Assembly: GCF_003337715.1 (NCBI RefSeq)
Contig: NZ_QPIX01000001.1
Coordinates: forward strand, 488,682 to 552,681
Length of the DNA stretch: 64,000 nt
From: Ciceribacter lividus
GTDB lineage: Bacteria; Pseudomonadota; Alphaproteobacteria; Rhizobiales; Rhizobiaceae
Direction of reading: 5' to 3'
Below, in pieces: positions 18,782 to 27,613 of the stretch (position 1 is the first letter of the stretch; each line of letters opens with the position of its first letter). The notes under the pieces are model-generated. The model did no database searches. It had not been told where the DNA came from and was given only the letters and a program-made list of their open reading frames with translations. The translations under genes were made by a program, and so were the position numbers.

Positions 18782-19647
18782 TTTTCCAGCCGCGCGAGAA
18801 GCGAGGAGGTATCCCAGCGCTTGCCGCCGAGCTTCTGCACCTCGCCGTAGAACTGGTCGACGAGCGCGGTGACGGGCAGGGCGGCTCCGTTGCGGCGGGC
18901 TTCGGAGAGCACGATGTCGAGGTCCTTGCGCATCCAGTCGACAGCGAAGCCGAAATCGTACTTGCCCTGGTTCATCGTTTTGTAGCGGTTTTCCATCTGC
19001 CACGAGCCGGCCGCGCCCTTGGAGATGACTTCGATAACCTTTTCAATGTCCAAGCCGGCTTTCTTGCCAAAGTGAATCCCTTCGGCGAGGCCCTGGACGA
19101 GGCCGGCGATGCAGATCTGGTTGACCATCTTGGTGAGCTGCCCAGCACCAGCGGGGCCCATGAGCCCGACCATCCGCGCGTAGGCGTCGATGACCGGCCG
19201 GGTGCGCTCGAAGACCGCTTCATCACCGCCGCACATCACGGTCAGCACGCCGTTCTCGGCACCCGCCTGACCGCCGGAGACAGGGGCATCGATGAAGTCG
19301 CAGCCTCTGGCCTTCGCAGCCTCGTAGAGCTCGCGGGCGACCTCGGCAGAGGCGGTGGTGTTGTCGATCAGCACGGCGCCGGCCTTCATGCCGGCAAGAA
19401 CGCCGTCCGGGCCGATCGTCACGGAACGGAGGTCGTCGTCGTTGCCGACGCAGGTGAAGACGAAATCGGCATCGCGCGCTGCGTCCGCCGGCGTGGCCGC
19501 CGACCGGCCGCCGTGCTGCTTCACCCAGCTCTCGGCCTTGGCGGCTGTCCGGTTGTAAACGGTGACGTCATGGCCCCCCTTCGCCTTCAGGTGTCCGGCC
19601 ATGGGATACCCCATGACGCCCAGTCCGATGAATGCAATCTTGGCCAT
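18778..19647 (-). CDS. 3-hydroxyisobutyrate dehydrogenase-family oxidoreductase
   Basis: 289 residues of the beta-hydroxyacid dehydrogenase family. The N-terminus FIGLGVMGYPMAGHL is the dinucleotide-binding loop. DAPVSGGQAGAENG is the substrate-binding signature, and the catalytic Lys lies in GAGQLTKMVNQI. Members reduce or oxidise 3-hydroxyisobutyrate, tartronate semialdehyde, glyoxylate or succinic semialdehyde. Sequence alone does not choose among them. First gene of a two-gene unit with the alkylation-repair-like gene. Start supported by GGGAGAGA. Confidence 0.92.
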   Translation of the reverse strand: MAKIAFIGLGVMGYPMAGHLKAKGGHDVTVYNRTAAKAESWVKQHGGRSAATPADAARDADFVFTCVGNDDDLRSVTIGPDGVLAGMKAGAVLIDNTTASAEVARELYEAAKARGCDFIDAPVSGGQAGAENGVLTVMCGGDEAVFERTRPVIDAYARMVGLMGPAGAGQLTKMVNQICIAGLVQGLAEGIHFGKKAGLDIEKVIEVISKGAAGSWQMENRYKTMNQGKYDFGFAVDWMRKDLDIVLSEARRNGAALPVTALVDQFYGEVQKLGGKRWDTSSLLARLEK

Positions 19648-19749
19648 GCCGTCTCTCCCGAAAGTTCGTTTGCAGCGAAAGCTTTAGAGGAAAGACGCCG
19701 GCTCCTCAATCGCGATTCCGGGAGAGGCGGACCGATCGTCGGCGACCGT

Positions 19750-20559
19750 TCAGCCCTTCAGGCGCGCGATGACCAGATGGCCGGGGCTCGGCTCGCCGTC
19801 CTGCATGCGCACGTTGATCTCACCGATCTCGACGATCTCGAAGCCGGTCTGTTCCAGGCGTTCACGGATGTAGGCCTCGGTGTGCAGGAACCGCTGGTGC
19901 GGGCCGACGATGTAAGCTCGGCCGTCCTCGGCAGAGAGCGTCTCGGAGGAGAAGACGAAGATGCCGCCCGGTACCATGTTCTCGGCGGCCCCGAAGAAGA
20001 GCGGCTCGAGTGCGCCGAGATAGGGAAGCACATCCGTCGCGGTGATGAGGTCGAAGGCTTCTTCGTCGTTGTCCTCGAGGAAGTCCTCGACTTCGGCGAC
20101 GTAGAGGGTTTCGTAGAGGTCCTTCTCGTGGGCGAGCTCGACCATGTTCTCCGAGATGTCGATGCCGGTGATGTCGCCGACCATGTCGCGCAGCGCGCCG
20201 CCGGTGAGCCCGGTGCCGCAGCCGAGATCGAGCATGCGCCGGAACGGACCGAGGCCGAGCGCCTGCAGGCGCTGGCGCACCATCATCGGCACGGCATAGC
20301 CGAGCTGTTCGACGAGGATGTCCTCGAAGGCCTCGGCATGCTGGTCAAAAAGGGTTTCGACATAGGCATCGGGGGCCTTCGGCGGCGTCTCGCCGCGGCC
20401 GAGGGCGGCGATGCGGACAGCCGCTCCGCCATGGTCTTCGGGATCGAGTTCGAGAACGTGCCGGTAGGCCTCGACGGCGGCGTCGATATCGCCGGCCTTT
20501 TCGAGCGCCAGTGCGCGGTTGTAGGCCTCCGCCAATGCTTCTTCATCGATCTTTGCCAT
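19750..20559 (-). CDS. TPR-containing SAM-dependent methyltransferase
   Basis: 269 residues. A helical N-terminal pair (AEAYNRALALEKAGDIDAA, then VEAYRHVLELDPED) is one TPR repeat. A class I methyltransferase follows from about 90, with motif I LDLGCGTGLTGG, the acidic GIDISENM and ATDVLPYLG. Close relatives are annotated as contractile-protein or NRPS-like methyltransferases without proof. The substrate is unknown, and the TPR suggests a protein partner. The start follows GAGGAG at 7 nt. Confidence 0.87.
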   Translation of the reverse strand: MAKIDEEALAEAYNRALALEKAGDIDAAVEAYRHVLELDPEDHGGAAVRIAALGRGETPPKAPDAYVETLFDQHAEAFEDILVEQLGYAVPMMVRQRLQALGLGPFRRMLDLGCGTGLTGGALRDMVGDITGIDISENMVELAHEKDLYETLYVAEVEDFLEDNDEEAFDLITATDVLPYLGALEPLFFGAAENMVPGGIFVFSSETLSAEDGRAYIVGPHQRFLHTEAYIRERLEQTGFEIVEIGEINVRMQDGEPSPGHLVIARLKG

Positions 20560-20883
20560 GGGGGAGCTCCTCGAAAGGCGTTCGTTCTCCGGCGCCTGGC
20601 GCCGCGTGGCCCGGGTCTACAGACTCCGCGCGGATTTGGCAATGCGGGCGCATGGAACCACAGGGGCGGCCCATCCGTCGGGCGGATGGTGACCGGAGAA
20701 CGCCTCCGACTGGAGGCGCTTTGGCGGACGAAGCATCATCGGGATGGCGGCGCTCGGAGCCGTGCCTTTCCGGGTCGTGCCGGCGATCGTCGGCCCCTGG
20801 CACCGGAATCCTCTACGTCACCCTCCTCAGGGAACCCGACGAGGGCGACTTCGCCCACGGCGAGGTCCGCGTGTGACTTCCCG
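20560..20883. other. Intergenic, no supported gene
   Basis: 324 bp between the methyltransferase and usg. It contains a perfect 7-bp hairpin (CCATCCG 20671-20677 with CGGATGG 20683-20689). Open frames on both strands have biased, repeat-free Arg/Pro-rich translations and no ribosome-binding site. It could be a decayed gene, but I recognise no fragment. Confidence 0.5.
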
Positions 20884-21150
20884 TCAGTGGAGGATGAACT
20901 CGCCCTTCAGCGCGCGCCATTCGTTCGCGCCGATCAGCCGGCGGTGGACGTAGCAGACGGAATGCAGCGGGCCGTCGAGCTCTTCCTGCCAGAATTTCAG
21001 GAAGCTCTTCATCTCCGGAAATTCCGGCGCGAGATCATAGTGCTGCCAGACATAGGTTTGCAGCACGGCGGGGTGATCGGGCATCCGGTAGAGGATTTGT
21101 GCGGTGGTCAGGCCGTAGCCTTTCAGCATCATTTCCATGTCGTGGTTCAT
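20884..21150 (-). CDS. usg: Usg family protein
   Basis: 88 residues from the ATG at 21150, which follows GAGG at 5-nt spacing. The sequence GYGLTTAQILYRMPDHPAVL, then WQHYDLAPEFPEM and a C-terminal HRRLIGANEW, is typical of Usg, a short protein first noted upstream of trpF in Caulobacter. Its function is not established. Here no trp gene is adjacent. An in-frame extension to 21249 would add 33 residues lacking family similarity. Confidence 0.85.
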   Translation of the reverse strand: MNHDMEMMLKGYGLTTAQILYRMPDHPAVLQTYVWQHYDLAPEFPEMKSFLKFWQEELDGPLHSVCYVHRRLIGANEWRALKGEFILH

Positions 21151-21391
21151 CGCAGCCTCGCAACGCTGTTCCCATTGCTTTCCCGCCGGAACGAATGGCG
21201 TTTGCCGCTTCTGTCGCACCCCGATGGGGTCTTTCCCAGACATGATCATGGAAGCACCGGTTTGCTTAAGCGAAGCTTAATATCCGGAGAGATGACGAAA
21301 AATATCATTTTCATTCAGTTGGATAGCAGCGCTCCGACACGAGTGCTGCCACGTCCGCCCCGCTGTTTCGTGCAGGGCGGATGCGGGGTCG

Positions 21392-22222
21392 TCAGCGCTT
21401 CAGGTGGCGGGTCAGGCGGGCTTCGAGGGCCGCCCAGACGTGCCGCATCGTTTCGACGATCGAGAGATAGAAGACCGCGGCCCAGAGATAGGCCTGATAG
21501 TCGAAGGTGCGCGAGAAGGTGTAGCGGGTCTGGCCCATGAGATCGAGCACGGTGACGACTGCGACGACCGCCGAGCCCTTGATCATCAGCACGATCTCGT
21601 TGCCGTAAGGGCGAAGCGCCACGATGAGGGCCTGCGGCAGGATGACCTTCCAGAAGGTGACGAACGGCGAAAGGCCGAGCGATTTGGCCCCCTCGATCTG
21701 GCCGTTCGGAACGCTCTGGATGGCGCCGCGCAGGATCTCGGCCTGGTAGGCGGCGGTGTTCATGGTCATCGACAGGAGGGCGCAATACCAGGCCTCGCGG
21801 AAGAACCACCAGAGCCCGACCGCCTCGATCTGCGGACGGAAACTGCCGAGGCCGTAATAGATGAGGTAGATCTGGGCAAGCAGCGGCGTCCCGCGGAACA
21901 CGTAGACGTAGGCGTAGGAAATCGCGTTCAGCACCCGGTTCTTCGACATCCTGGCAAAGGCGATCGGCATCGAAAGGAGGGCGCCGAAGAGGATGGAGGC
22001 GAAGACGAGGGTTGCCGTCACCCAGAGGCCGGAAAGGTAGCGTGGCCCGTACTTGACGAATTTGTCGGTGTCCCAGTTGCTGACCATCATGTAGATCAGC
22101 GAGAGCGCCAGGAGGGTCCAGAGGGCAAGCCCCGCATAGCCGATCATCCGGCCCGCGGTCGGCGGCTTGGGCGGCACGACGGGGGCGGGGCGGGGAGCGA
22201 TGAGTTCGGTCGTGTAGCTCAT
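21392..22222 (-). CDS. Polar amino-acid ABC importer permease (HisM/ArtM type)
   Basis: 276 residues with a Pro-rich cytosolic N-terminus and about five or six transmembrane helices. The EAA loop that docks the ATPase is visible as GAIQSVPNGQIEGAKSLGLS. Family: HisQM/ArtQM/OccQM amino-acid permeases. Forms the channel with the permease encoded just upstream, with which it overlaps by 4 bp. No ATP-binding subunit gene follows; downstream lies usg. Confidence 0.92.
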   Translation of the reverse strand: MSYTTELIAPRPAPVVPPKPPTAGRMIGYAGLALWTLLALSLIYMMVSNWDTDKFVKYGPRYLSGLWVTATLVFASILFGALLSMPIAFARMSKNRVLNAISYAYVYVFRGTPLLAQIYLIYYGLGSFRPQIEAVGLWWFFREAWYCALLSMTMNTAAYQAEILRGAIQSVPNGQIEGAKSLGLSPFVTFWKVILPQALIVALRPYGNEIVLMIKGSAVVAVVTVLDLMGQTRYTFSRTFDYQAYLWAAVFYLSIVETMRHVWAALEARLTRHLKR

Positions 22223-23019
22223 CGGCGGGCCTCCGCACGGTGGCTCCAGCGGTCGATCAGACTGAGGCCACCCGACGAAAGAACGGCGAGCCCGAGATAG
22301 AGGCCGCAGGCGAGCACGTAGAAGAAGAAGGCTTCCTTGCTGACCTTTGCCGCGACGCCCGTCTGGCGCAGGATGTCGGTGAGGCCGATCACCGAGACGA
22401 GTGCGGTGTCCTTCAGAAGGTTCATCCAGAGGTTTCCGAGGCCGGGAAGGGCGATCCGGATCAGTTGCGGCAGGATGACGAGCCGCATCGTGCGCCCCCG
22501 ACGCAGGCCAAGCGCGTCGCCGGCCTCGTACTGTCCCTGCGGAATGGCGCGGAAGGCCGAAAGCAGCACTTCCGAACAGTAGGAGGAAAACACGACCGAC
22601 AGGGCGATCATGCCCGAGACGAAGGCGTTGATCTCGATGCGCCCGTCATAGCCGAAGGCGTTGAGAAAAGCCTGGATCGCCATTTGCAGGCCGTAATAGA
22701 CGATGAAGAGCGTCAGAAGTTCCGGAAGGCCGCGGAAGATCGTCGTGTAGATGCCGCCGGCCAGTCTCAGGACCTTGTCCTGCGATTGCATGGAGAGCGC
22801 GATCAGGAACCCCATCAGAAGCCCGACGGGCAACGTCGCCAGCGACAGCGTCACCGTCACCTTGACGCCGAAGGCGATCTCGTCTCCCCAGCCCTCGGGG
22901 CCGCAGGACACCAATGAAGATCCGAAGAGCGTGAAGAGGCCTGCCGGTCCGCAAAGCGGATCAAACGTATACTGCACCCAGGCCCAGAGTGCGCCGATGG
23001 CGGAGAGCAATCCGCTCAT
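22219..23019 (-). CDS. Polar amino-acid ABC importer permease (HisQ/ArtQ type)
   Basis: 266 residues. HisM/HisQ-type permease with the EAA docking loop RAIPQGQYEAGDALGLRRG and five transmembrane helices. Start ATG preceded by GGGGAC. It is second in the operon, 112 bp after the binding-protein gene; that gap holds a strong hairpin which may lower permease expression relative to the binding protein. Confidence 0.92.
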   Translation of the reverse strand: MSGLLSAIGALWAWVQYTFDPLCGPAGLFTLFGSSLVSCGPEGWGDEIAFGVKVTVTLSLATLPVGLLMGFLIALSMQSQDKVLRLAGGIYTTIFRGLPELLTLFIVYYGLQMAIQAFLNAFGYDGRIEINAFVSGMIALSVVFSSYCSEVLLSAFRAIPQGQYEAGDALGLRRGRTMRLVILPQLIRIALPGLGNLWMNLLKDTALVSVIGLTDILRQTGVAAKVSKEAFFFYVLACGLYLGLAVLSSGGLSLIDRWSHRAEARR

Positions 23020-23077
23020 GCCTGTCCCCTGTTGCGGTCTGCGCCGCTTTGTCTTTTTGTCTGCTTAACGTAACATA

Positions 23078-23106
23078 AGTGGCGGAAGAACCTGCCTTCC
23101 GCCACT
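23078..23106 (-). terminator. Intercistronic hairpin in amino-acid transporter operon
   Basis: AGTGGCGGAAG (23078-23088) pairs perfectly over 11 bp with CTTCCGCCACT (23096-23106), loop AACCTGC. In the direction of transcription it is followed by TATGTTACG, with no T-run. It sits between the binding-protein stop and the permease start and is likely a partial terminator or a block to 3' exonucleases. Confidence 0.65.
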
Positions 23107-23131
23107 CCTGTGCAATTTCCGAGTCCGGCGA

Positions 23132-23908
23132 TTATTCGCCGTAGACGTCGAAGTCGAAGTACTTGTCGTTGATTTCCTTGTACTTGCCGTTGGCGCGGAT
23201 CGCGGCGATCGCTGCCGTGAACTTGTCGGCAAGTGCGGTTTCGCCCTTGCGGACGGCGATGCCGGCGCCTTCGCCGTTGATTTCAATGTCGACCGGCATC
23301 GGCTGGAGGATCTTGCAGCAGGAACCGGCGTCGCTCTTGACCCATTCCGACAGGACGACGATGTCGTCGATGACGGCATCGGCGCGACCGCCTTCGAGGT
23401 CGAGCTTGTATTCGTCTGCGGTCGGGTAGAGCTTCAGTTCCGAATCGGCGAGGTGCTTTTCGGCATAGTTGGAATGAGTCGTCGAGGACTGTGCACCGAG
23501 AACCTTGCCCTTCAGGTCCTCGACCGTCTTGATCGGCGAGTCCTTCGCAACAGCGATCGCCGGAGGGGTGTTGTAATATTTCTTCGAGAAGTCGACCTTT
23601 TCAAGCCGTTCCGGCGTGATCGACATGGAGGCGATGATGGCATCGAACTTCTTCGCCTGCAGGGCGGGGATGATGCCGTCCCAGTCCTGGGTGACGAACT
23701 CGCATTCGACCTTCATTTCTTCGCAGAGAGCCTTGGCAATATCGATGTCGAAGCCGACCAGGGTACCGTCAGATTCCAGGTTGTTGAAGGGCGGGTAGGC
23801 ACCTTCAGTGCCGATGATCAGCTTTTCGCCTTCGGCCATGGCGCTGCCCGCGAAAAGCGACAACGCGGCAATGGACACCGCTGCAAAGAAACGGGTGGAG
23901 ATACGCAT
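23132..23908 (-). CDS. Periplasmic basic-amino-acid-binding protein of ABC importer
   Basis: 258 residues with a signal peptide (cleavage near SAMA-EG). The mature chain begins KLIIGTEGAYPPFNN and contains GFDIDIAKALCEEMKVEC, whose two Cys spaced by seven match the conserved disulfide of LAO/HisJ-type lysine-arginine-ornithine/histidine-binding proteins, and the ligand segment ASMSITPERLEKVDFS. A basic amino acid or opine is therefore the likely ligand. First gene of the three-gene operon; start supported by GAGAGGA. Confidence 0.92.
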   Translation of the reverse strand: MRISTRFFAAVSIAALSLFAGSAMAEGEKLIIGTEGAYPPFNNLESDGTLVGFDIDIAKALCEEMKVECEFVTQDWDGIIPALQAKKFDAIIASMSITPERLEKVDFSKKYYNTPPAIAVAKDSPIKTVEDLKGKVLGAQSSTTHSNYAEKHLADSELKLYPTADEYKLDLEGGRADAVIDDIVVLSEWVKSDAGSCCKILQPMPVDIEINGEGAGIAVRKGETALADKFTAAIAAIRANGKYKEINDKYFDFDVYGE

Positions 23909-24272
23909 AGTGATCCTCTCTGTTGGTCATCCGCGCGGTTGTCATTCCCGCGCTAACTGGGAAGGCGGCACCGAGCGTGCCCGGCCTGCGAGGATATTCC
24001 TACTCTTTTTTACGGAAAATCAACAGCAAAGACGCCGTTATCCAAAAAACGCATGAGACTGTCGAGTTCGCGGCATGTCGAGCAACAGTATTGCTCTTGG
24101 CGCCCAATTCCGGCGGCGCATGAAACCTTTTCCGTTCAGCTACGGTTAATTTGCCGCGAACTAGGGTCCGTTGATCAGGAGCGGGAGGACTAGTGGGGCG
24201 GACACAACAATGCCGTCCTTTCTTGTTCGCTCCTCGGACGTGCGTGGAGACACGCGTCACAAGGAAGACAAA
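23909..24272. other. Divergent intergenic region
   Basis: 364 bp separating the amino-acid-binding-protein gene (minus) from the OmpA-family gene (plus). It must carry both promoters. An AT-rich stretch near 23998-24050 is the best promoter candidate. I see no riboswitch, RNA gene or clear operator. AAGGAAG just before 24273 is the ribosome-binding site of the OmpA-family gene. Confidence 0.5.
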
Positions 24273-26402
24273 ATGACTTTGAGATCCAAATTGTTCGCCA
24301 CGGTCGCCCTGCCGGTTCTCTCGGCGGCCGTCATCGTGGAGCCGGTCGCGGCGCGGGCCGTGTCGCAGACCCATGAGGCTAGCACCCCCTCCCGCGCCGA
24401 GGAGCAGGGCATACTGGTCGCGCAGGTAACCTGCGGCGACGGTAGCGAGGCCGAGTCTGCTGACGCCTGCCCGCAGGCGCCCGCCGAAGAGCAAGCGCCC
24501 GCTGAAGAGCTGGCTCCGGTCGAGGAGCCGCCGCCCGTAGAGGAGCAGGCTCCAATCGATGAGCAAACGCCTGCCGAGGAGCAGGCACCTGCGGAAGAAC
24601 AGGCCCCGGTTGAGGAACAACAGGCACCTGCGGAGGAGCCGCAGGCTCCGGCAGAAGAGCAGGCGCCCGTAGAAGAGCAGGCGCCGGCCGAGGAGCCGCA
24701 GGCCCCGGTCGAAGAGCCGGCCCCCGCAGAAGAACAGGCGCCAGTCGAGGAGCCGCTGCCCGTAGAGGAACAGGCTCCGACCGAGGAGCAGGCCCCGGCT
24801 GAAGAACAGCAGGCTCCTGCCGAAGAGCAAGCTCCGGTCGAAGAACAGCAAGCGCCTGCCGAAGAGCAGCAAACTCCGGCCGAGGAACAGGCCCCGGTAG
24901 AGGAGCAGCCGGCCCCGGTCGAAGAACCGCAGGCACCTGCCGAAGAGCAGCAGGCGCCCGTCGAAGAACAGGCTCCGGCCGAGGAGCAGCCGCCGGTAGA
25001 GGAACAGCAGGCACCTGCGCCGGACGCGACGCAGGGCGAGGCTCCGGCCGCTCCCGACCAGTCGACCGCCGACCAGGCTCCGGAGCAGCAGGGCGAGCAG
25101 GCCGTGATCCCGGCCGTCGAGCCCCCGGAAGAGGCTCCTGTTCCGGAAATCGTCGACACCCGGAGCGAAGAAGAGAAGCAGCAGATCGCCGAGGACCCGT
25201 CCAAGACCGCGGAGACGGTCGTGCTGCCGGTCGACAATGGTGCCGCCGTTCTCGACAGCGACAAGGATGCCGACAACACCGGAGGCGAGGGCGTACGCCA
25301 GCAGCGTATGCAGTTGAGGTCGGCGGAGCCGGTTGCGCCGCCGCCGGAAAGCGACGCCGCGGCTCAGGCCGAAGCGATCCAGGTCGAGCAACAGACCCTC
25401 GATGCGGCGATCAAGGAAGAGGGAACGAGGCTCAAGGCAGCCCCCACCTTCCAGGTTCCGCCGACGGTCATCAACAACGTGACCAACGTCACCAATGTGA
25501 CCAACAACACGGTGATCCAGAACAACGTGTCCAACCAGGTCACCGAGGTAAAGGTCATCGATCAGGTCGACGACCGCACGATCATCAACGTCGGCAACCA
25601 GGTGGTCGTTCGCGGCGATGAGCGTCAGCGTATTCGCTACGATGCCGAGGAGAGCTACTATGAGGAACTGCCGCGCGGCCGGGTTCGCGAAACCATCGTC
25701 CGGCCGAACGGCTCTCGCATCGTGACCGTCTATAGCCGTTACGGCGACATCATCCAGCGCTCGCGGATCACCGAGGATGGCGACGAATACGTCCTGTTCT
25801 ACGCTCCGGAGGCGGATACGGATCGCCCGCGCGTCTATGTCGATGTCGGCTACAGCCTGCCGCCGATGCGTCTCACCGTCCCGCTCGACGACTATATCGT
25901 CACGATGTCGGACGCTCCGGACCGCGACTACTACGACTTCCTCGCCCAGCCGCCGGTCGAGCGGGTGGAGCGCGTCTATTCGATTGAGGAAGTGAAGTCG
26001 TCGGCCCGCCTGCGCGACAAGGTCCGGCGCATCGATCTGGATACCGTCACTTTTGCCTCGGGGTCGGCCGAAGTGCCGCTTTCGCAGGCCAAGACGCTCC
26101 GCAAGGTCGCCGATGCGATGGAGAAGGTGCTGGCGAAGGACCCGGGCGAGGTCTTCCTCATCGAAGGCCACACGGATGCCGTCGGTTCCGACCGCTCGAA
26201 CCTCGTGCTTTCGGACCGTCGTGCGGAAACGGTCGCCAATCTGCTCACCGAAGTCTACGGCATTCCGCCGGAAAACATGACGGTTCAGGGCTATGGCGAG
26301 CGGTATCTCAAGATCCGCACGCAGGCTGCCGAACAGCAGAACCGTCGCGTGACGATCCGTCGTGTGACGCCGCTGGTGCGGCCGGTCGCGGCGAACCGGT
26401 AA
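24273..26402 (+). CDS. OmpA-family outer-membrane/peptidoglycan-binding protein with a long Pro/Glu/Gln repeat
   Basis: 709 residues. Signal peptide 1-29 (cleavage near VAARA). Residues of about 68-250 are a degenerate repeat of PAEEQA/PVEEQ units with no Cys, aromatic or Arg residues. Next comes an acidic linker, a short Asn/Val/Thr-rich stretch (VTNVTNVTNNTVIQNNV) and a folded region of about 150 residues. The C-terminal OmpA/MotB domain (about 590-705) has TFASGSAEVPLSQ, EGHTDAVGSDRSN and LSDRRAETVANLL, the diaminopimelate-binding signature. It probably tethers the envelope to peptidoglycan, with the repeat as a flexible spacer. Start chosen at 24273 because AAGGAAG precedes it and the signal peptide begins there. 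Confidence 0.88.
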   Translation: MTLRSKLFATVALPVLSAAVIVEPVAARAVSQTHEASTPSRAEEQGILVAQVTCGDGSEAESADACPQAPAEEQAPAEELAPVEEPPPVEEQAPIDEQTPAEEQAPAEEQAPVEEQQAPAEEPQAPAEEQAPVEEQAPAEEPQAPVEEPAPAEEQAPVEEPLPVEEQAPTEEQAPAEEQQAPAEEQAPVEEQQAPAEEQQTPAEEQAPVEEQPAPVEEPQAPAEEQQAPVEEQAPAEEQPPVEEQQAPAPDATQGEAPAAPDQSTADQAPEQQGEQAVIPAVEPPEEAPVPEIVDTRSEEEKQQIAEDPSKTAETVVLPVDNGAAVLDSDKDADNTGGEGVRQQRMQLRSAEPVAPPPESDAAAQAEAIQVEQQTLDAAIKEEGTRLKAAPTFQVPPTVINNVTNVTNVTNNTVIQNNVSNQVTEVKVIDQVDDRTIINVGNQVVVRGDERQRIRYDAEESYYEELPRGRVRETIVRPNGSRIVTVYSRYGDIIQRSRITEDGDEYVLFYAPEADTDRPRVYVDVGYSLPPMRLTVPLDDYIVTMSDAPDRDYYDFLAQPPVERVERVYSIEEVKSSARLRDKVRRIDLDTVTFASGSAEVPLSQAKTLRKVADAMEKVLAKDPGEVFLIEGHTDAVGSDRSNLVLSDRRAETVANLLTEVYGIPPENMTVQGYGERYLKIRTQAAEQQNRRVTIRRVTPLVRPVAANR
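24480..25020 (+). repeat. Degenerate tandem coding repeat (Pro-Ala/Val-Glu-Glu-Gln)
   Basis: About 30 units of five or six codons in the form CC(N)-GC/GT-GAA/G-GAG/A-CAG/CCG within the OmpA-family gene. Synonymous third positions vary from unit to unit, so the array is old or under protein-level selection rather than a fresh DNA expansion. Such arrays can vary in copy number between strains. Confidence 0.85.
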
Positions 26403-26424
26403 GCACACCGGTCAGGCAAAAGAA

Positions 26425-26456
26425 AAGGGCCGTCGGCATCCGCCGGCGGCCCTTTC
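26425..26456. terminator. Bidirectional Rho-independent terminator
   Basis: AAAGGGCCGTCGGC pairs with GCCGGCGGCCCTTT across the loop ATCC with one wobble pair. It is flanked by A residues on one side and T residues on the other, so it can end transcription both from the OmpA-family gene and from the convergent mobB unit. Confidence 0.88.
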
Positions 26457-26462
26457 GTCTGT

Positions 26463-26996
26463 TCAGGCGGCGGCGGAGGGGAGCGGCGGCAGCCCGGTGA
26501 CGCGGGCGACGAAATCCGCGATCGCCACCGTGTCGTCGAGGTCGAACACCGGCAGCTCGGTATCGGTGACCGGATGGTCCGCCGCAATTGCGACGATATG
26601 CGGATCGGTGGGCGCCAGCGGCTCGCGGCTTTTCGCCTCGAGCCGTCGCGCTTCGATCTTCGGAACCGGTTCGCGTTTGTATCCCTCGATCAGGACGAGA
26701 TCGCAGGGTGCGATCCGCGCCAGGATTTCCGCAAAGCTCGGTTCCGGTGCCCCGCGCAACTCGTGCATGATGGCGTAGCGCGTTCCCGAGACGATCGTCA
26801 CCTCGTGGGCGCCCGCCTCGCGATGGCGGTAGCTGTCGGCGCCGACCTTGTCGATGTCGAAGTCGTGGTGGGCGTGCTTGATCGTCGAGATCCGGTAGCC
26901 GCGGCGGGTGAATTCTGCGACCAGGCGGACGGCGAGCCCGGTCTTGCCGGAGTTCTTCCAGCCGGAAATGCCGAAGATCCTTGGCGTTGCGGTCAT
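26463..26996 (-). CDS. mobB: Molybdopterin-guanine dinucleotide biosynthesis protein B
   Basis: 177 residues. GTP-binding accessory protein of bis-MGD cofactor synthesis. P-loop [10 protein letters not shown] near the N-terminus, [22 protein letters not shown] as the family core, and the Walker B-like [12 protein letters not shown]. It assists MobA, whose stop codon overlaps its start by 4 bp. Confidence 0.95.
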   Translation of the reverse strand: MTATPRIFGISGWKNSGKTGLAVRLVAEFTRRGYRISTIKHAHHDFDIDKVGADSYRHREAGAHEVTIVSGTRYAIMHELRGAPEPSFAEILARIAPCDLVLIEGYKREPVPKIEARRLEAKSREPLAPTDPHIVAIAADHPVTDTELPVFDLDDTVAIADFVARVTGLPPLPSAAA

Positions 26997-27613
26997 CCGT
27001 CTTCCTCCTCCAGAAGGGCTTTCGCGAGGGCGAGATCGTCCGGCGTGTTGACGTTGAAGAACGGATCGAGCGGTCCCTGTCGTGTTTCGATCGGCGCAAA
27101 ATCGACGGAGGCCGACGGATGGCGCGCGATGAAGGCCTGGAGCCGGCGGTTCTCGGGATTGGCGAGCCAGTTTTCGAGATCGTCGGCGAGCGCAAGCGGC
27201 CAGAGTGCGACGACCGGATGTCCTCGTCCCGCAGACGAGGCGACGACAATCGCATCCGCGGTGGGCAGGGCGGCTTCCAGTCGTTCCACAAGATCACGCG
27301 GCAGGAAGGGCGTATCCGCCGGCGCCGTCACGATGTGTCGGGGCGGCCGCGCCAGCTTTTCGGCATGACGCAGACCGGCGAGCACGCCCGCGAGCGGTCC
27401 CGGATGGCCGGCGATGGTATCCGGTACGAGCGGCAGGCCGAGGCCGGCATCGGCCCCCTCGGGCGCATTGACGGCGAGCGACGAAACCTGCGGAGCGAGC
27501 CTCTCGGCGACATGCCGGATCATCGCCTTGCCGCCGAGCAGTACGGCCGCCTTGTTCTCACCCATGCGGCGGGAGAGACCGCCTGCGAGAATGATGCCCG
27601 GCGGCCTGGTCAT
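26993..27613 (-). CDS. mobA: Molybdenum cofactor guanylyltransferase
   Basis: 206 residues. It attaches GMP to molybdopterin to give MGD for DMSO-reductase-family enzymes such as nitrate reductase and formate dehydrogenase. Visible nucleotide-binding motif [15 protein letters not shown], then [20 protein letters not shown] and the metal-binding [10 protein letters not shown]. Translationally coupled at both ends: it overlaps mobB downstream and the DMT-transporter gene upstream, each by 4 bp. Confidence 0.95.
   Translation of the reverse strand: MTRPPGIILAGGLSRRMGENKAAVLLGGKAMIRHVAERLAPQVSSLAVNAPEGADAGLGLPLVPDTIAGHPGPLAGVLAGLRHAEKLARPPRHIVTAPADTPFLPRDLVERLEAALPTADAIVVASSAGRGHPVVALWPLALADDLENWLANPENRRLQAFIARHPSASVDFAPIETRQGPLDPFFNVNTPDDLALAKALLEEEDG

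Noticed and set aside
20511..20876. Possible 121-codon gene between the methyltransferase and usg
   Set aside because: It overlaps the start of the methyltransferase gene on the other strand, has no ribosome-binding site and a composition typical of shadow frames.
24480..25020. CRISPR-like repeat
   Set aside because: The repeat is in frame, degenerate at third positions and lacks unique spacers; it encodes the Pro/Glu/Gln spacer of the OmpA-family protein.
24000..26408. 802-codon open frame on the - strand opposite the OmpA-family gene
   Set aside because: Antisense of the repeat region gives Leu/Arg/Gly/Phe low-complexity sequence with no motif. The plus frame has a signal peptide, ribosome-binding site and OmpA domain.
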